From Macrostomum hystrix (taxonomy: Eukaryota > Platyhelminthes > Macrostomidae), in assembly GCA_950097015.1 (NCBI GenBank), contig CATNEN010000038.1, positions 1,364,001 through 1,428,000 of the forward strand: a stretch of 64,000 nt of DNA. The letters are read 5' to 3'. Under the pieces are notes generated by a model that saw only the letters and a program-made list of their open reading frames with translations, did not search any database and was not told where the DNA came from. Positions 32,693-42,835 of the stretch are shown here, one piece after another. The position numbers were made by a program, and so were the translations under genes. The first letter of the stretch is position 1, and each line of letters starts with the position of its first letter.

Positions 32693-33613
32693 TCAGAGAA
32701 AGCCCGTATTGAGCATGTAGTGCTCATAGCAGCAGGCCCTACTCAGCCCGTCAATCGACGATTTAAAGTAGTTCGACTTTGGGTTCTCGTGCCACAGCCA
32801 GGTGCGAAAGCCGGCTCTGAACAGGCCGAGCCAGGCTCTAATCAGCCGGGAAAAATCCGACCGCCTGCCCAGCATCTCCTCGGCGTGAGACTCGAACATG
32901 AGCTGCTTCACCTGGGCCAGGCAGCCATCACGCAGGGCCGCATCGAAGCTGTCCCACTCCCAATGCTCAATGTCCACCTTGAGTATGTCAATTGGCTTGT
33001 TCTCGTAGCCGAGTTGTCTAAAGAGGCTGCACAGACTCCGCATAGTCCAGCCGTTCGATGGCATGACGTAGTTCTTGTCTGCCAGGCCGATCCGGTAGAA
33101 CCAGGAGGTGTTGCGCCTGCGGTGATGCTCCACATCCTTCATGCTGGGATCGAACATGTACACCCGGCAATGATACTTGTCCGCCAGAGCGTCGTCAAAC
33201 TCGTAGACGTAGTTGACGCCGAATGAGAAGGCCACACAGGGGCCCCGCCTGATGTCGAACTGGCCAGACAGGCACACGTCCCAGCCGCCATCTCCCGTAT
33301 TGCCGATTCGGCGCGAGTTCAAACAATCAACTTGCGTGTGACGCAGAATGGAATAGTATAGCTGCTCCAGCTGGCCGTGAGTCATGTTGACCATAGAGGT
33401 CTCGATAAGTGACAAAAATCTGGCTTCCATCCGAGTTGGTCGAGGCCATTCATTTGCGTCTGCTCGTTGATTGACTTTTGGAATTGCCAGCTGCACAGTC
33501 AAGTTCGTCTTCATTTGCTTCCAGGCTGTTAAAATAACAGCTGCTGCTGCTAGTATAATGAGGCCGAATATTAGCGGACGCTTTAACAAGATTAACTGGC
33601 TAACCAGCTGCAT
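32693..33613 (-). CDS. METTL24-like membrane-anchored methyltransferase
   Basis: Single-exon ORF, 306 aa, taking the ATG at 33613 (the upstream TTG is not a likely start). Topology: short basic N-terminus, one signal anchor (FGLIILAAAAVILTAW), then a lumenal domain. The domain matches the METTL24/FkbM-type family: RIGNTGDGGWDVCLSG, FSFGVNYVYEFDDALA, VYMFDPSMKDVEHHRR, FYRIGLADKN, IDILKVDIEHWEWDSF and LMFESH, in the right order and spacing. The family is predicted to use S-adenosylmethionine; the substrate is unknown. A C-terminal YEHYMLNTGF is also usual. The lack of introns contrasts with its neighbours and might reflect retrotransposition, but I see no poly(A) trace. Confidence 0.85.
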   Translation of the reverse strand: MQLVSQLILLKRPLIFGLIILAAAAVILTAWKQMKTNLTVQLAIPKVNQRADANEWPRPTRMEARFLSLIETSMVNMTHGQLEQLYYSILRHTQVDCLNSRRIGNTGDGGWDVCLSGQFDIRRGPCVAFSFGVNYVYEFDDALADKYHCRVYMFDPSMKDVEHHRRRNTSWFYRIGLADKNYVMPSNGWTMRSLCSLFRQLGYENKPIDILKVDIEHWEWDSFDAALRDGCLAQVKQLMFESHAEEMLGRRSDFSRLIRAWLGLFRAGFRTWLWHENPKSNYFKSSIDGLSRACCYEHYMLNTGFL

Positions 33614-33784
33614 GACGCTCACTGCCTGGCTCGTAAAAATTGTCAATCAGTTCGGATTTGAGCGTCTTTCGTCTCAAGCCAATAGGATTTATGACATACG
33701 CTACCGTATCGAATGCGTCATTTGACCTGCGTACCCACGTGAATTTTGCACCCTTTCTACTGACTACCGCCACGAGCGTACTTT

Positions 33785-34300
33785 GACGACCGAACCCCAA
33801 CGACCGAACCCCCACGAACCTACATTCATTACCAAACCTATACGAACCTACGTTCATGACCAAACCTCCACGAACCTACGAACCTAAGTTCACGAACAAA
33901 CCTCCACGAACCTAGGTTCACGACCAAACCTCCACGAACCAACATTCACGACCAAACCTCCACGAACCAACATTCACGACCAAACCTCCACGAACCTACA
34001 TTCATGGCCGAACCTCCACGAACCGACGTTCACGACCAAACCTCCACGAACCGACGTTCACGACCAAACCTCCACGAACCAACATTCACGACCAAACCTA
34101 TACGAACCTACGTTCATGACCAAACCTCCACGAACCAACATTCACGACCAAACCTATACGAACCTACGTTCGTCACCAAGCCTACACGAACCTACGTTCA
34201 TCACCAAACCTACACGAACCTACGTTCATGACCAAACCTGCACGAACCTACGTTCATCACTAAACCTACACGAACCTACGTAAGGTTCACGACCTAACCG
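33785..34300. repeat. 28-bp minisatellite (ACGACCAAACCTCCACGAAC)
   Basis: About 18 copies of CATTCACGACCAAACCTCCA plus CGAACCAA, with many point variants (TACACGAACCTACGTTCATC in the second half). It lies just upstream of the methyltransferase gene. Confidence 0.92.
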
Positions 34301-34309
34301 TAGCTAACT

Positions 34310-34855
34310 TATGGTCGATTGAAATGACAACAGTACTAAAAAATTTCAGCTTACCTGAGCTTGTCCAAAGAATGCTTCGTGTGTTTCTTATTTCTCTCTC
34401 TATGAACTCATGTGCTTTTTGTAACTATCGGCTATGCCTACAGCAAAAAAGCAAAGCAATTTGAAAATAAATTTTAACCACCAGTAAATCAGAGACCAGA
34501 TATAAAATGAGTAGGCTGAAAGCTGTTACAATTATAATCCTCAGAAGGTAAACATTGAAAGCCATATAATACTCGTCGCCTTAACACCCTCTACACGTAT
34601 GACATGCTGGGCGTACTACAGTCCCGAAAAGTATTTTTTGACTCCAAAAATTTAATGGCACGCTCTACTTTTTAGAGTTCCAGTTTTTTACACCCCTGCA
34701 AGTCACGAATGGCAAGCCCTGTGTGCCATCTTGGATCAAATGCCTTGAATTTCATTTTTTAACTCTTATAGTGTACCGCTTTTTCCCTGTTTAGTGTGAG
34801 AATAGAAATAGAATGCTGGCAACAAGATAACTATAGATAGAGCGAGATGAGATAT
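34310..34855. other. Spacer, no gene seen
   Basis: AT-rich sequence between the minisatellite and the piggyBac fragment. Nothing recognised. Confidence 0.4.
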
Positions 34856-34861
34856 ATTCAG

Positions 34862-35395
34862 CTGTCAGAAATTCACAATTTATGATTACATATCCAGTAA
34901 CATAAGGCAGTAACATCCATGCATTGCGCACCAACTGAACCAAAATATGAAAATCTGTGCTTCTGGTGCCACCTGTACGTCCTTCTACATGCACTGTAGG
35001 GCTGTAATGCCACGTCAAGGCGATCGACGCTTCCCATGCTTTTGTCGTATTGTAGCACTGAGTTAGGCTTCGCAAAAGTCTCGACCACGCCTCCTCGAAT
35101 GACTCGCCTCACTTCTGTGCTTCCAGCAACGCCGCGGGTGTCCAAAAGGTACACAGTTTTGCGACCGCTAGCCTTTCTGTCAACGAGTTTGACGGCAAGA
35201 ACACCACCCTGACGCATGTGAGAGTGACTCACAGGTTGCAGCGCCAGCACCTTTAGCTCATTGGGGATGCCTCGGTTGACCCTCATCGTTCCCGTCAGCA
35301 TGGTATTCGAACGTTCGAGCAGAAACGTAACTGAACTGGGCGAAGCGACGTGAACCAGCTGTCACAATAGATCCTGTAGCCCAAGTTCAGCTGAG
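34862..35395 (-). pseudogene. piggyBac-type transposase, 3' fragment
   Basis: The minus-strand ORF 34873-35301 has the C-terminal half of a PGBD-type DDE transposase: LTGTMRVNRGIPNELK, then GVLAVKLVDRK, VYLLDTRG and YDKSMGSVDRLD, which are diagnostic of piggyBac. Just upstream in another frame, YRIYCDSWFTS matches the motif with the second catalytic Asp. The N-terminal half is missing, so the copy is frameshifted and dead. No terminal repeats are visible. Confidence 0.75.
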
Positions 35396-35399
35396 CTCG

Positions 35400-36150
35400 A
35401 CAACAATCTTCTCACTGAAAGTTAAATTCCGGCAATTCAGCTTATCTCCAAACATTTAGTTGTCCTGTTTGACAGCACATGACAGCACATGACAGCACAT
35501 GACAGCATGCACATGAAAGTTGCACGGAAATCCGCTGTAAGCCTCTGTGAGACAGAAAACCATTTTACAAAAATTCTAACGCTGTTTAATCTAACGCTGT
35601 TTAATCTAACGCTGTTTAGCAAGATTCTAATCCAGATTAGTAAGATTAGCAATCCAGATTGGCAGCATATATCCAAAAGCAGATTTTTTCAACACTTCAT
35701 GTTCACGGATAATCCAACATTTTCGATTTTCTTTAGCCTTGAAGTCTTCATTAATCTGTCGAAGTTTGGCATAAATTTTATAAATTGTACGCACGGAATG
35801 CATTGGGGCAACTTCTTGCATTGCCTTTTGTGCTCGTTGTACTCTAAGGTCACCTTTTTGCAAGAGCAGTTTCGGTCTAACAAAAAATTGATGCGCCAAT
35901 GGTAAAGACATCCAGGTGGACCAACTCGGCGCAAAAGTCTACGACGTGAGGCATTACGCAATTTGAAAAAAGTAAAAACGGTATCGAAATTTGCAAGGAG
36001 GTCATCCGGAGCTGGCGGGTTGACTATTCATTTAGGAAATATAAGAAATATAATAAAATTAAATATATTTGCGGCGAGTTGTAAAGTGCAAACACGTGGC
36101 GTGATAAGACGTGAATGTACATACCAGCACATACCCTCGTGGGCCAGGTA
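35400..36150. other. Unresolved region downstream of the piggyBac fragment
   Basis: Contains three copies of GACAGCACAT at about 35474 and three of CTAACGCTGTTTAAT near 35577. A minus-strand ORF (35627-35911) is protein-like in places but I cannot assign it to a family. It may be more transposon debris. Confidence 0.3.
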
Positions 36151-36154
36151 AAAG

Positions 36155-37470
36155 TTGTGTTTCTTGATTACAATTTATTAAAAGCAAGCAATATAGCAAA
36201 ACTGCCAAATTTTCAACAAATATGTCTTTACTATTAGTAGTATTGGATGGTATAGATGAAAAAGACTAGAGAATGCGAGAGAGTTTATTCATCTTATTGC
36301 GTCTCAATCGTCTCATGTGTGGAATTAATTTAATAAATCTTGAAAGCAGGACTCTACCTCGGGTCCTAAGTGAATTGCTTCGGTTAGCAACTGAGTGCAA
36401 CTGTAAATATTCACGCAAGACAAGTACTTAAAATTTCAAGTAGAAAAGATAGAGAGAGAGTCATAGTAGTTAAGGAAAGTAATCTCCTAATATTTAAACT
36501 GCTCCTACGGCCCAGCTTGAGAACTGTACTCATCCGCTGCACTCGGAGCCTAGCTGTCCTGTTTGCTTTAGGCCTCCCGTCAAACAGGGCTATATTGTTT
36601 GAAAAGCTTGCTGAGACAATTACTATTCCATCCTTACCAGCTGACTGTTCTATCTACTGCTCTGATCTATGACTGCTTTTGTAGAATAACGAATTTTGTG
36701 AGCACACTGATTGAACTGTCGATTAGCCCTCGATACATTAGCTGGGTTAATCCCAGTGTCACTACCTGTGTTACCTGATGTAGGCTATAAATTATGCAAC
36801 CTCTGCTCTTCAGCTGCTAAAGCACCAGAAGACCAATTTGCATAATTAATTAACTTGAATTTGAGTGCTTCCAAAACCAGCCTCGATGAGTACTAATGGA
36901 CTTTCAGACAACCAGCGCTAATTACAAAGGCTGCTTCTGAATCAGTCCCATTGATCCCAAAGTCTCGGACCTGCAGTGCCTCAAAACCAGGGGGCTAAGG
37001 GGGCTATGGTCCTACGGATCTCCACCATTTCCACATCCCACAAATAGCTTTACCCATCTACCTTTACTCAAGGTATGATAATGTTGTCGTGCTGCTAAAT
37101 ATTCTTTCAAAACCGTCAAATATAATTTGTATAATTTTTCTTCGACTGTACTTTTTGGTTGATTTGCCACTCCCACAATCTTAAAATTTTCAGTCTATGA
37201 AATCCAGAAAAAAAATAACTCGAATCATCTAATAGATTTCTATTCCAAATTATACTATAAAAAACACCTTTCGTCCAATATGAAAACGTAAACACGAAAG
37301 GAAGCTAAGAAGTTATAGGGGAGAAATTTTTGGGAGAAATAATGAAACTTAACAGTAGAAAGCCCATTTCAAATACCCACTGCCGACCTCACGATAGCTC
37401 CCAATCCAGATGACAGCGAAATCACAATGAGGAATTTAGCAGGAATCCAGGCCACTTACTTACTTTTTAC
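36155..37470. other. Gene-free AT-rich spacer
   Basis: No ORF of note, no RNA gene and no array. A dispersed word (CAAATACCCACTGCCGACCT, about 37372) links its right end to the repeats at 5740 and 10340. Confidence 0.5.
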
Positions 37471-37474
37471 TTAT

Positions 37475-37955
37475 TTTCAGGGGCCTGGGGCACTTGACGC
37501 ACAAGCGCAGGAACGGCATGCCCCCAGGCCGACGAACTAGGCGGGAGTCGCCCATCGCGCCATCTGGACCCCTGTACACAGGCACCTCACACACAGCAGC
37601 AAGCCAAGCGGGGAAGGGGCGGCAGCCAGAGTGCCTCTCACCCCAGGCCCGCACACGCACAGAGCAGATCAAACCAGGGGAGGACTTAGATGCCTGAAGG
37701 GTAGGGACGAGAGTACACATTGGTGCACACCCGCCCACCCCCCATACAACGCACAAACACAAACAAGCAGGCATGCAGAAGGGGTTAAGCTATTTTAAAT
37801 TAGCTTTGGTTGCACAGAATAAGGTGCATCTCCGCTAGTCACTACTTCGCAAACCTCCAACTAAGCCCCGAGATCGTGACTTGGAGGGAGGAACGAACCA
37901 GCGACCATTGGAAAGTGAGGCCGCGACATTAGCTGCTGACCCACTCACCCCCCCC
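37475..37955 (-). mobile_element. tRNA-derived SINE, family B, second copy
   Basis: Minus-strand head GGGTGAGTGGGTCAGCAGCT, then GGTTCGTTCCTCCC (box B-like) and CACGATCTCGGGGCTT. It ends in the CCCCAGGCCCC word next to CTTGACGCACAAGCGC. Collinear with the copy at 21030-21600, but more diverged. Confidence 0.7.
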
Positions 37956-37979
37956 TGGAATCCAGGCCCCAGCGCAGCC

Positions 37980-38846
37980 CTACATGTGTCCGTGAAGCCA
38001 GCTCTGGGCGTGAAGCTGCACCACGAAGGCTTCGGGGAAAGAGCCGATGCACTTCGCCTCCTCCGCTTCGGTCATACGGCCGAGGTCCTTGCACGCGTCC
38101 ACCTTGTTCCCGTACCAGGTGAACGGGTTAAAGTACTTTCCCATGTAGATCTTTGTATCTCTCGGCTTCTCCTTCATGTACTCCTTGAGCTCATCCATGA
38201 GCACATACGGTCCGGTGAGGTACTCCGGCCTCGATGCGGTCTTGCCGAGGTGTCGCAGGAGCATCACGCGGCTAATCAGGCGCATCCAGAACGGGTGGCC
38301 GGGTCGAGAGGCCATGAACGAGTTCTGCACGTAGGTGTGCAGCAGGGGGTCTCCATCGTTCAGGCCGTCCATGCCGCCGAACAGCAGTCCGGTGGAGTTG
38401 AGCAGGTGCTCAAAGTTCTTCACGCACACATTGTCGAGGTCGGTGTACACGCCTCCGAAGTGGAACATGTAGAAGTACCTGGCCAGGTCCGCCCTCTCCA
38501 CCGGCTTGCTGAAGCTGAGGTACACGGGCAGGAACCAGGGGTAGTGGTCCCGGACCAGAGCCAGGTTGTCCTCGTCGGTCCACAGTCGCCACTCCCAGTG
38601 CGGGAAGCAGGTCCGCCAGCTGGCGCTCCATCGCTCCGCTCGCTTCGTGGGCAGTCGGCGGCTCTTCCAGCTCTGGTGGATGATCGGCGTCAAGGAGTTG
38701 CTCGCCCGCATTTGCTCCAAACTGTTGGGCCACTCTCGGCTGAGGAATCCCTCGCGTGTGGCTAGCAGCCAAGCCATACACAGAAACCAGCCAAGGCAAA
38801 GCACAGCGGCTGCCGTGAGAGACGTGCCTGGAGTTACTCGCCTCAT
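37980..38846 (-). CDS. DXD-type (OCH1-like) glycosyltransferase, Golgi type II membrane protein
   Basis: Single-exon ORF, 288 aa, ATG at 38846. A signal anchor (LTAAAVLCLGWFLCMAWLLA) follows a short basic tail. The lumenal part matches the Gly_transf_sug (DXD sugar-binding) family: TPIIHQSWKSRRLP at the start, WEWRLWTDEDN, ADLARYFYMFHFGGVYTDLD with the metal-binding DLD, then GGMDG and SRPGHPFWMRLI. Yeast OCH1 and SUR1 are the best-known relatives; animal members include alpha-1,4-glycosyltransferases. The exact sugar and acceptor cannot be told from sequence. The gene ends about 25 nt from the family B SINE and its start is about 250 bp from the Polinton. Confidence 0.85.
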   Translation of the reverse strand: MRRVTPGTSLTAAAVLCLGWFLCMAWLLATREGFLSREWPNSLEQMRASNSLTPIIHQSWKSRRLPTKRAERWSASWRTCFPHWEWRLWTDEDNLALVRDHYPWFLPVYLSFSKPVERADLARYFYMFHFGGVYTDLDNVCVKNFEHLLNSTGLLFGGMDGLNDGDPLLHTYVQNSFMASRPGHPFWMRLISRVMLLRHLGKTASRPEYLTGPYVLMDELKEYMKEKPRDTKIYMGKYFNPFTWYGNKVDACKDLGRMTEAEEAKCIGSFPEAFVVQLHAQSWLHGHM

Positions 38847-39096
38847 CGCCAATGCTCTGCCGAGCGAGAGCTCTTCTGTTTCTGCTCCGGGTGTGGCTTT
38901 TCAGGCCTACGTCTGAGCTAATCTGCAACTCTCCATCTGCTGTTAAACGCTCGTGACGCTGCCTTAAAACAATGTGTCGCCTGAGGCAATGCCAGCGCTA
39001 ATATAACACTAAACTCCTCATCATAAACTTAGCCCCGGGCGAGACAATTGACAAAAGCCCGACTACCAGGCTATGCAATCCAATCAATTGGCATGG

Positions 39097-39102
39097 TCTG
39101 AC
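39097..39102. repeat. Polinton target-site duplication, left copy (TCTGAC)
   Basis: TCTGAC immediately before the element's terminal AGTAGTATGGG; the same six bases follow the right end at 44719-44724. Confidence 0.92.
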
Positions 39103-39885
39103 AGTAGTATGGGTTAGCAGAACCCTGCCGACACTGCGGAGATAGGAGGGCGGCCTAATGCATTTGAATGGGGGAGGGGTTGCCTATCCCAGAGCAGAGG
39201 ACACAGCCGACACTATGGAGATAGGAGGACATCGTAATGCATGTAGATAGTAGAGGCCGGCTATCTCTTTGCATTGGTGAGGGGTTAACACAGCTGGGAT
39301 AGGAGGAGGGGCCGGCCTATCTCTTTGCATTGGGGAGGGGTTAACACAGCTGGGATAGGAGGAGAGGCCGGCCTATCTCTTTGCATTGGGGAGGGGTTAA
39401 CACAGCTGGGATAGGAGAGGCCGGCCTATCTCTTTGCATTGGGGAGGGGTTAACACAGCTGGGATAGGAGGAGAGGCCGGCCTATCTCTTTGCATTGGGG
39501 AGGGGTTAACACAGCTGGGATAGGAGAGGCCGGGAGGTGTTGGGTTAGAGTTGGAGATAAGGGACGCAGAAAACATAGATTGAAAAAATTATCTATGGGG
39601 AGGGATAGAAAGGAAGTGATTGAGTGATAAAAACTAGATAGGAGGCGTAAAAGAATGTTTGAGATTGCTGCGCCTATCTGTTTGCGCTAGGGAAGGCTAA
39701 CACTGCAGAGTTGGGAGGCTCGGGAAAGAAATTGCGTAAAAAATGCAGTGAGTAATTCTTCAGTACAAGAGTGTTAAAGGCTAGGGCAATGAGCATTCAG
39801 CATTTGTATGGGGGTGTGGGGGGCAAAGCCCCCCACAATTAATAACTCTGCCTTTGCAGCCCATCTCTTTGCACTGGGTACAGCT
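39103..39885 (+). repeat. Polinton left terminal inverted repeat
   Basis: Matches 44048-44718 in inverse orientation down to GCCCATCTCTTTGCACTGGG. Contains about five direct subrepeats of roughly 50 bp (GGCCTATCTCTTTGCATTGG, GAGGGGTTAACACAGCTGGG) and a perfect 10-bp-stem hairpin at about 39817-39839. Confidence 0.93.
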
Positions 39886-40842
39886 AGCACAGCAGAGATT
39901 GGTGGAGAGGCTGGCCAATCTCTTTGTCCACTTGAGAGCACCCCACTCCGCGTCGAGTTCGCCGCACAGCTACTGAAAAGGACGTTATCTATAAAAACAA
40001 GATAGCTAATAAAATCTGTAGATAGCAACTAAAATATTGTACAAAAAATTAAAATAAGCGCATTAAAGTGTAATGATAAACGTTGTTTATAAACACAGCT
40101 CAAGTAACTTTATGCTTATGCTGGAGCGGCGGATAAGCTTTGATCTATGGCTTGTTTTGGAAACTAACGGGCCAGTTGGGTGCTAGGTTTACTTGTTTAC
40201 TACTATCGGCACGATACATTTTTTTCTATTATGGTGTTGAGGGATGGAGAAAACAAAATATGGTAGTAAATTATATATTATATTACAACCACTGAAAATG
40301 TGGGTATATTCGGGACGGATAATCGAGGTCAGTGATTGTTCGACTTTCGTGCTCACATGGTCACCTTACGTATAATCTGAGCAATCGTCTTTCAAAAATT
40401 TGATGCAAGACATTATTATATCGTGGGGTTTGGTGTCCAATCCTACTTACCTACAGATCTAGTCTAGTGCCTACCTGTTTACCTGTTTGCAATTGGTCCG
40501 CCTGCCCTGCTTAATTGGAAGGTGACCCTCCCAATCGCTTTATTGAGGCCAGTCTGATAATTTGGGGTTCGAGATCGAGTAGGGCTCTGGATTGTTGTGG
40601 GGTTGATAGCTGTGCTGGCGCACTGGTGCGCAGGCACTGTTGTTGTTGTTAAGTTGGCTCGCAATAGGTATGCTGCACAACAAAAATTCATATAAGTAGC
40701 CATAAATGGCGGCCGCGGGGAGTTTAAAACGAGTATATTAAGGAGGCGAAATAAAAAATTAGGCATATTTTCTATCCACACAATCCGTTTCTTGCTTAAG
40801 ACAACTAAAAATAGTTCCGCATTTTCATTTTAACTCGCTATC

Positions 40843-41787
40843 ATGACAACAAAAAAGATATTTTCAAGCTGCGACAATGAGCTTTTTGAAATTTGTTTGA
40901 CTTGCGAAGTCTGCCAGCTCGGAGGCATTCCACCTCGACACCATGAGAATCCTCTGTGCCGCGTTTCCTGCTGGCTAGCATGCGACGAGTGGAGCAACGT
41001 GGAGAGAATTGCAAGCGGCAGAGTTCCAAGCTACCACCGCGGCCACACCATCGTGAGCTCCGATAAAAAGAAGCAGGAGGCCAACAGGTGGAGGATTATT
41101 CGGGCTGCTAAAAGGCAGTTGCAAAGAGAGCAGCTTGAGGTGAAGAAGAAAAGTCAGCAACAGAAGCAGCAGCAGCCGAAGTCGAGTAGTCTCCCCTCGG
41201 CACACCTCAGCCAAGTTATTGACTGCACACTTGAGAGGAGGAGGGCGGACAGCGAGCCTCCAGCAGCTGCAGCGGCTGCCTTTTCTTCACCATTGGAGGT
41301 GGCAACTGCAACTGCCATCAGCACCTCGAGCTCGGTTGCTCCAGCATGCATCTCGGCTGCTTCAGTGGAACCCTGTGTAGATAATCCATGTCTGGATGTC
41401 AGCTTTGGAGTTCTCGAGCGTGTTCTCGCAGAAGCTGGGATAATGGAGCCAGATCAACAGGCCCAGCCCCTGGAAGCCAGCAAGGAGATTGCCTGTAAGC
41501 AGCTACATCTGTGGCAGGCGATTGTGGAAGAGGACAGCGAGGAGATGCTGGAGGAAGGCGGCGATGAGATGGAGCCTGGGGAAGCCACTTTGGCTGCTTC
41601 TGGTGGCGCTGCCTCTGGTGGCGCTGCCTCTGCTAGAGCTGCTTCTGGTGCCGCCGGTTCTTCTGAAGCTGCCTCTGCTGGCGCTGCCTCTGCTGGAGCT
41701 GCTTCTGCAGGAGCTACATCTGCTGACGCTGCTGAAAGGGCCCTGGCCACCACAGTGTACACTTCCTCGCTCCAGTTGGCATTGTAG
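40843..41787 (+). CDS. Polinton ORF of unknown function, Cys-rich N-terminus
   Basis: 314 aa from ATG 40843. Residues 8-50 hold eight Cys and two His (CDNELFEICLTCEVCQ, then CRVSCWLACDEW), suggesting metal binding. A basic, Gln-rich helix follows (about 80-115). From about residue 204 it runs antisense to the end of the integrase gene, and its Ala/Ser-rich tail is the complement of that gene's Ala-Glu-Pro tail, so the last third may not be selected as protein. It is divergent from the other three genes. Function unknown. Confidence 0.45.
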   Translation: MTTKKIFSSCDNELFEICLTCEVCQLGGIPPRHHENPLCRVSCWLACDEWSNVERIASGRVPSYHRGHTIVSSDKKKQEANRWRIIRAAKRQLQREQLEVKKKSQQQKQQQPKSSSLPSAHLSQVIDCTLERRRADSEPPAAAAAAFSSPLEVATATAISTSSSVAPACISAASVEPCVDNPCLDVSFGVLERVLAEAGIMEPDQQAQPLEASKEIACKQLHLWQAIVEEDSEEMLEEGGDEMEPGEATLAASGGAASGGAASARAASGAAGSSEAASAGAASAGAASAGATSADAAERALATTVYTSSLQLAL

Positions 41788-42578
41788 CCCTTTCGGAACA
41801 CCCTGGGTGCATTGGAAATCCTCACTAACTGATTGTCGCAGAATTTCGGCTTCTTCAGCTTCTCTATTGTCTCAATTGCTTTCCCATCGTACAGGTTCAT
41901 CCAGACCTCAGATTCATTCTCTTTGCAGACGCTTGTTGGCGCCATTTTTATGCTTCTATGGTAAGTGCTGTTGTAGGACTTCACTAGCTTGGGCAGCACG
42001 TCAACCCAGTGCAGGGTGCTTTTGTACGTGAAATACCGCCACATTTTGCTCTTCAGAGTTCTGTTCCATCGCTCAATGATGGCTGCTTTCTGCTCACTAT
42101 TGGTTGGGAAAGCCAGAATCCCCCGCTCTATGCAGAATTGGCGAAAAGTAGTGTTGAGAAACTCTTTCCCCTGATCTGTGCGGACTGTGCGAGGCTGGCG
42201 TTTTGAGTATTTCAGAATGCTCTCGAATGCGGACTGCACTTCTGCAGCTGATTTATTTTTCAATGGCCTGGCCCATGCACATTTGGACAGCACATAAATG
42301 CATGTGAGAATGTACTTGTAGCCATTATTGTACTTTGCGAATGGAATCATCTCAACCAAGTCAAGCTCCCATTGATCGTCAATGGATCGCACTATGATTG
42401 GTGCTCTTGGGTATCGCCTTCTAGCTGGCTTGTGTAATGTGTGCACTGGCTGCTCACACAGCCACTGCTCAATGCTCTTAGTGGTCTCACGACCACCTCT
42501 TTCTCTCACTTCATGCTGCAATTTTGAGGCACTGGAAAAGCTGGCTGGTTGAGCAGGGTTAAAGTAAATTTTCTCCAT
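41454..42578 (-). CDS. Polinton-type integrase (retroviral-like DDE)
   Basis: 374 aa from ATG 42578. The rve core is clear: IDDQWELDLVEM (first Asp), VRTDQGKEFLNTTF (second Asp), EQKAAIIERWNRTLKSKMW (Glu), then LVKSYNSTYHRSIKMAPTSV and the SH3-like end (LVRISNAPRVFRKGYNANWS). These motifs are those of Polinton rather than retroviral integrases; all three acidic residues are kept and there is no stop or frameshift. The protein would join the element ends to host DNA, giving the 6-bp duplication seen. An unusual low-complexity tail of Ala-Glu-Pro repeats (about residues 270-325) is added beyond the normal end. Confidence 0.92.
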   Translation of the reverse strand: MEKIYFNPAQPASFSSASKLQHEVRERGGRETTKSIEQWLCEQPVHTLHKPARRRYPRAPIIVRSIDDQWELDLVEMIPFAKYNNGYKYILTCIYVLSKCAWARPLKNKSAAEVQSAFESILKYSKRQPRTVRTDQGKEFLNTTFRQFCIERGILAFPTNSEQKAAIIERWNRTLKSKMWRYFTYKSTLHWVDVLPKLVKSYNSTYHRSIKMAPTSVCKENESEVWMNLYDGKAIETIEKLKKPKFCDNQLVRISNAPRVFRKGYNANWSEEVYTVVARALSAASADVAPAEAAPAEAAPAEAASEEPAAPEAALAEAAPPEAAPPEAAKVASPGSISSPPSSSISSLSSSTIACHRCSCLQAISLLASRGWAC

Positions 42579-42611
42579 GAGCAGTTTAGAACGAAGCAAG
42601 GCTTGCTTTCT

Positions 42612-42818
42612 CTAGCATGAGCAATTCATTTTCTTAGGTTTTTTGTAATTCACTGTAACAGAAAATCGACCGGCGTCGAAAAACAACCAGCACCATAAAA
42701 ATGCAGAAGCAATTGTGAACACTGAATAAATGGGGAAAAACATTAAGTAGCTGGCTTTTAACACTGTCAAAATTACAAATTGAGCAGCTGATTTGAGCAC
42801 AAAAGCAGTCAGACGCAT
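42612..42818 (-). CDS. Small hydrophobic Polinton protein (about 68 aa)
   Basis: ORF from the ATG at 42818, between the PC4-like gene and the integrase gene on the same strand, with gaps of 17 and 33 nt. It has two hydrophobic stretches (FVILTVLKASYLMFFPIYS and TIASAFLWCWLFFDAG) and a Lys-rich end. Small membrane proteins occur in several Polinton and adintovirus-like elements, but none that I can match by sequence. The tight packing is the main reason to accept it. Confidence 0.45.
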   Translation of the reverse strand: MRLTAFVLKSAAQFVILTVLKASYLMFFPIYSVFTIASAFLWCWLFFDAGRFSVTVNYKKPKKMNCSC

Positions 42819-42835
42819 TAGAGCACACTGTTCAG

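Noticed and set aside
40843-41787. Polinton plus-strand ORF as a capsid or protease gene.
   Set aside because: No jelly-roll, protease or ATPase motif is visible; a Cys-rich, Gln-rich protein of unknown role is all that can be said.
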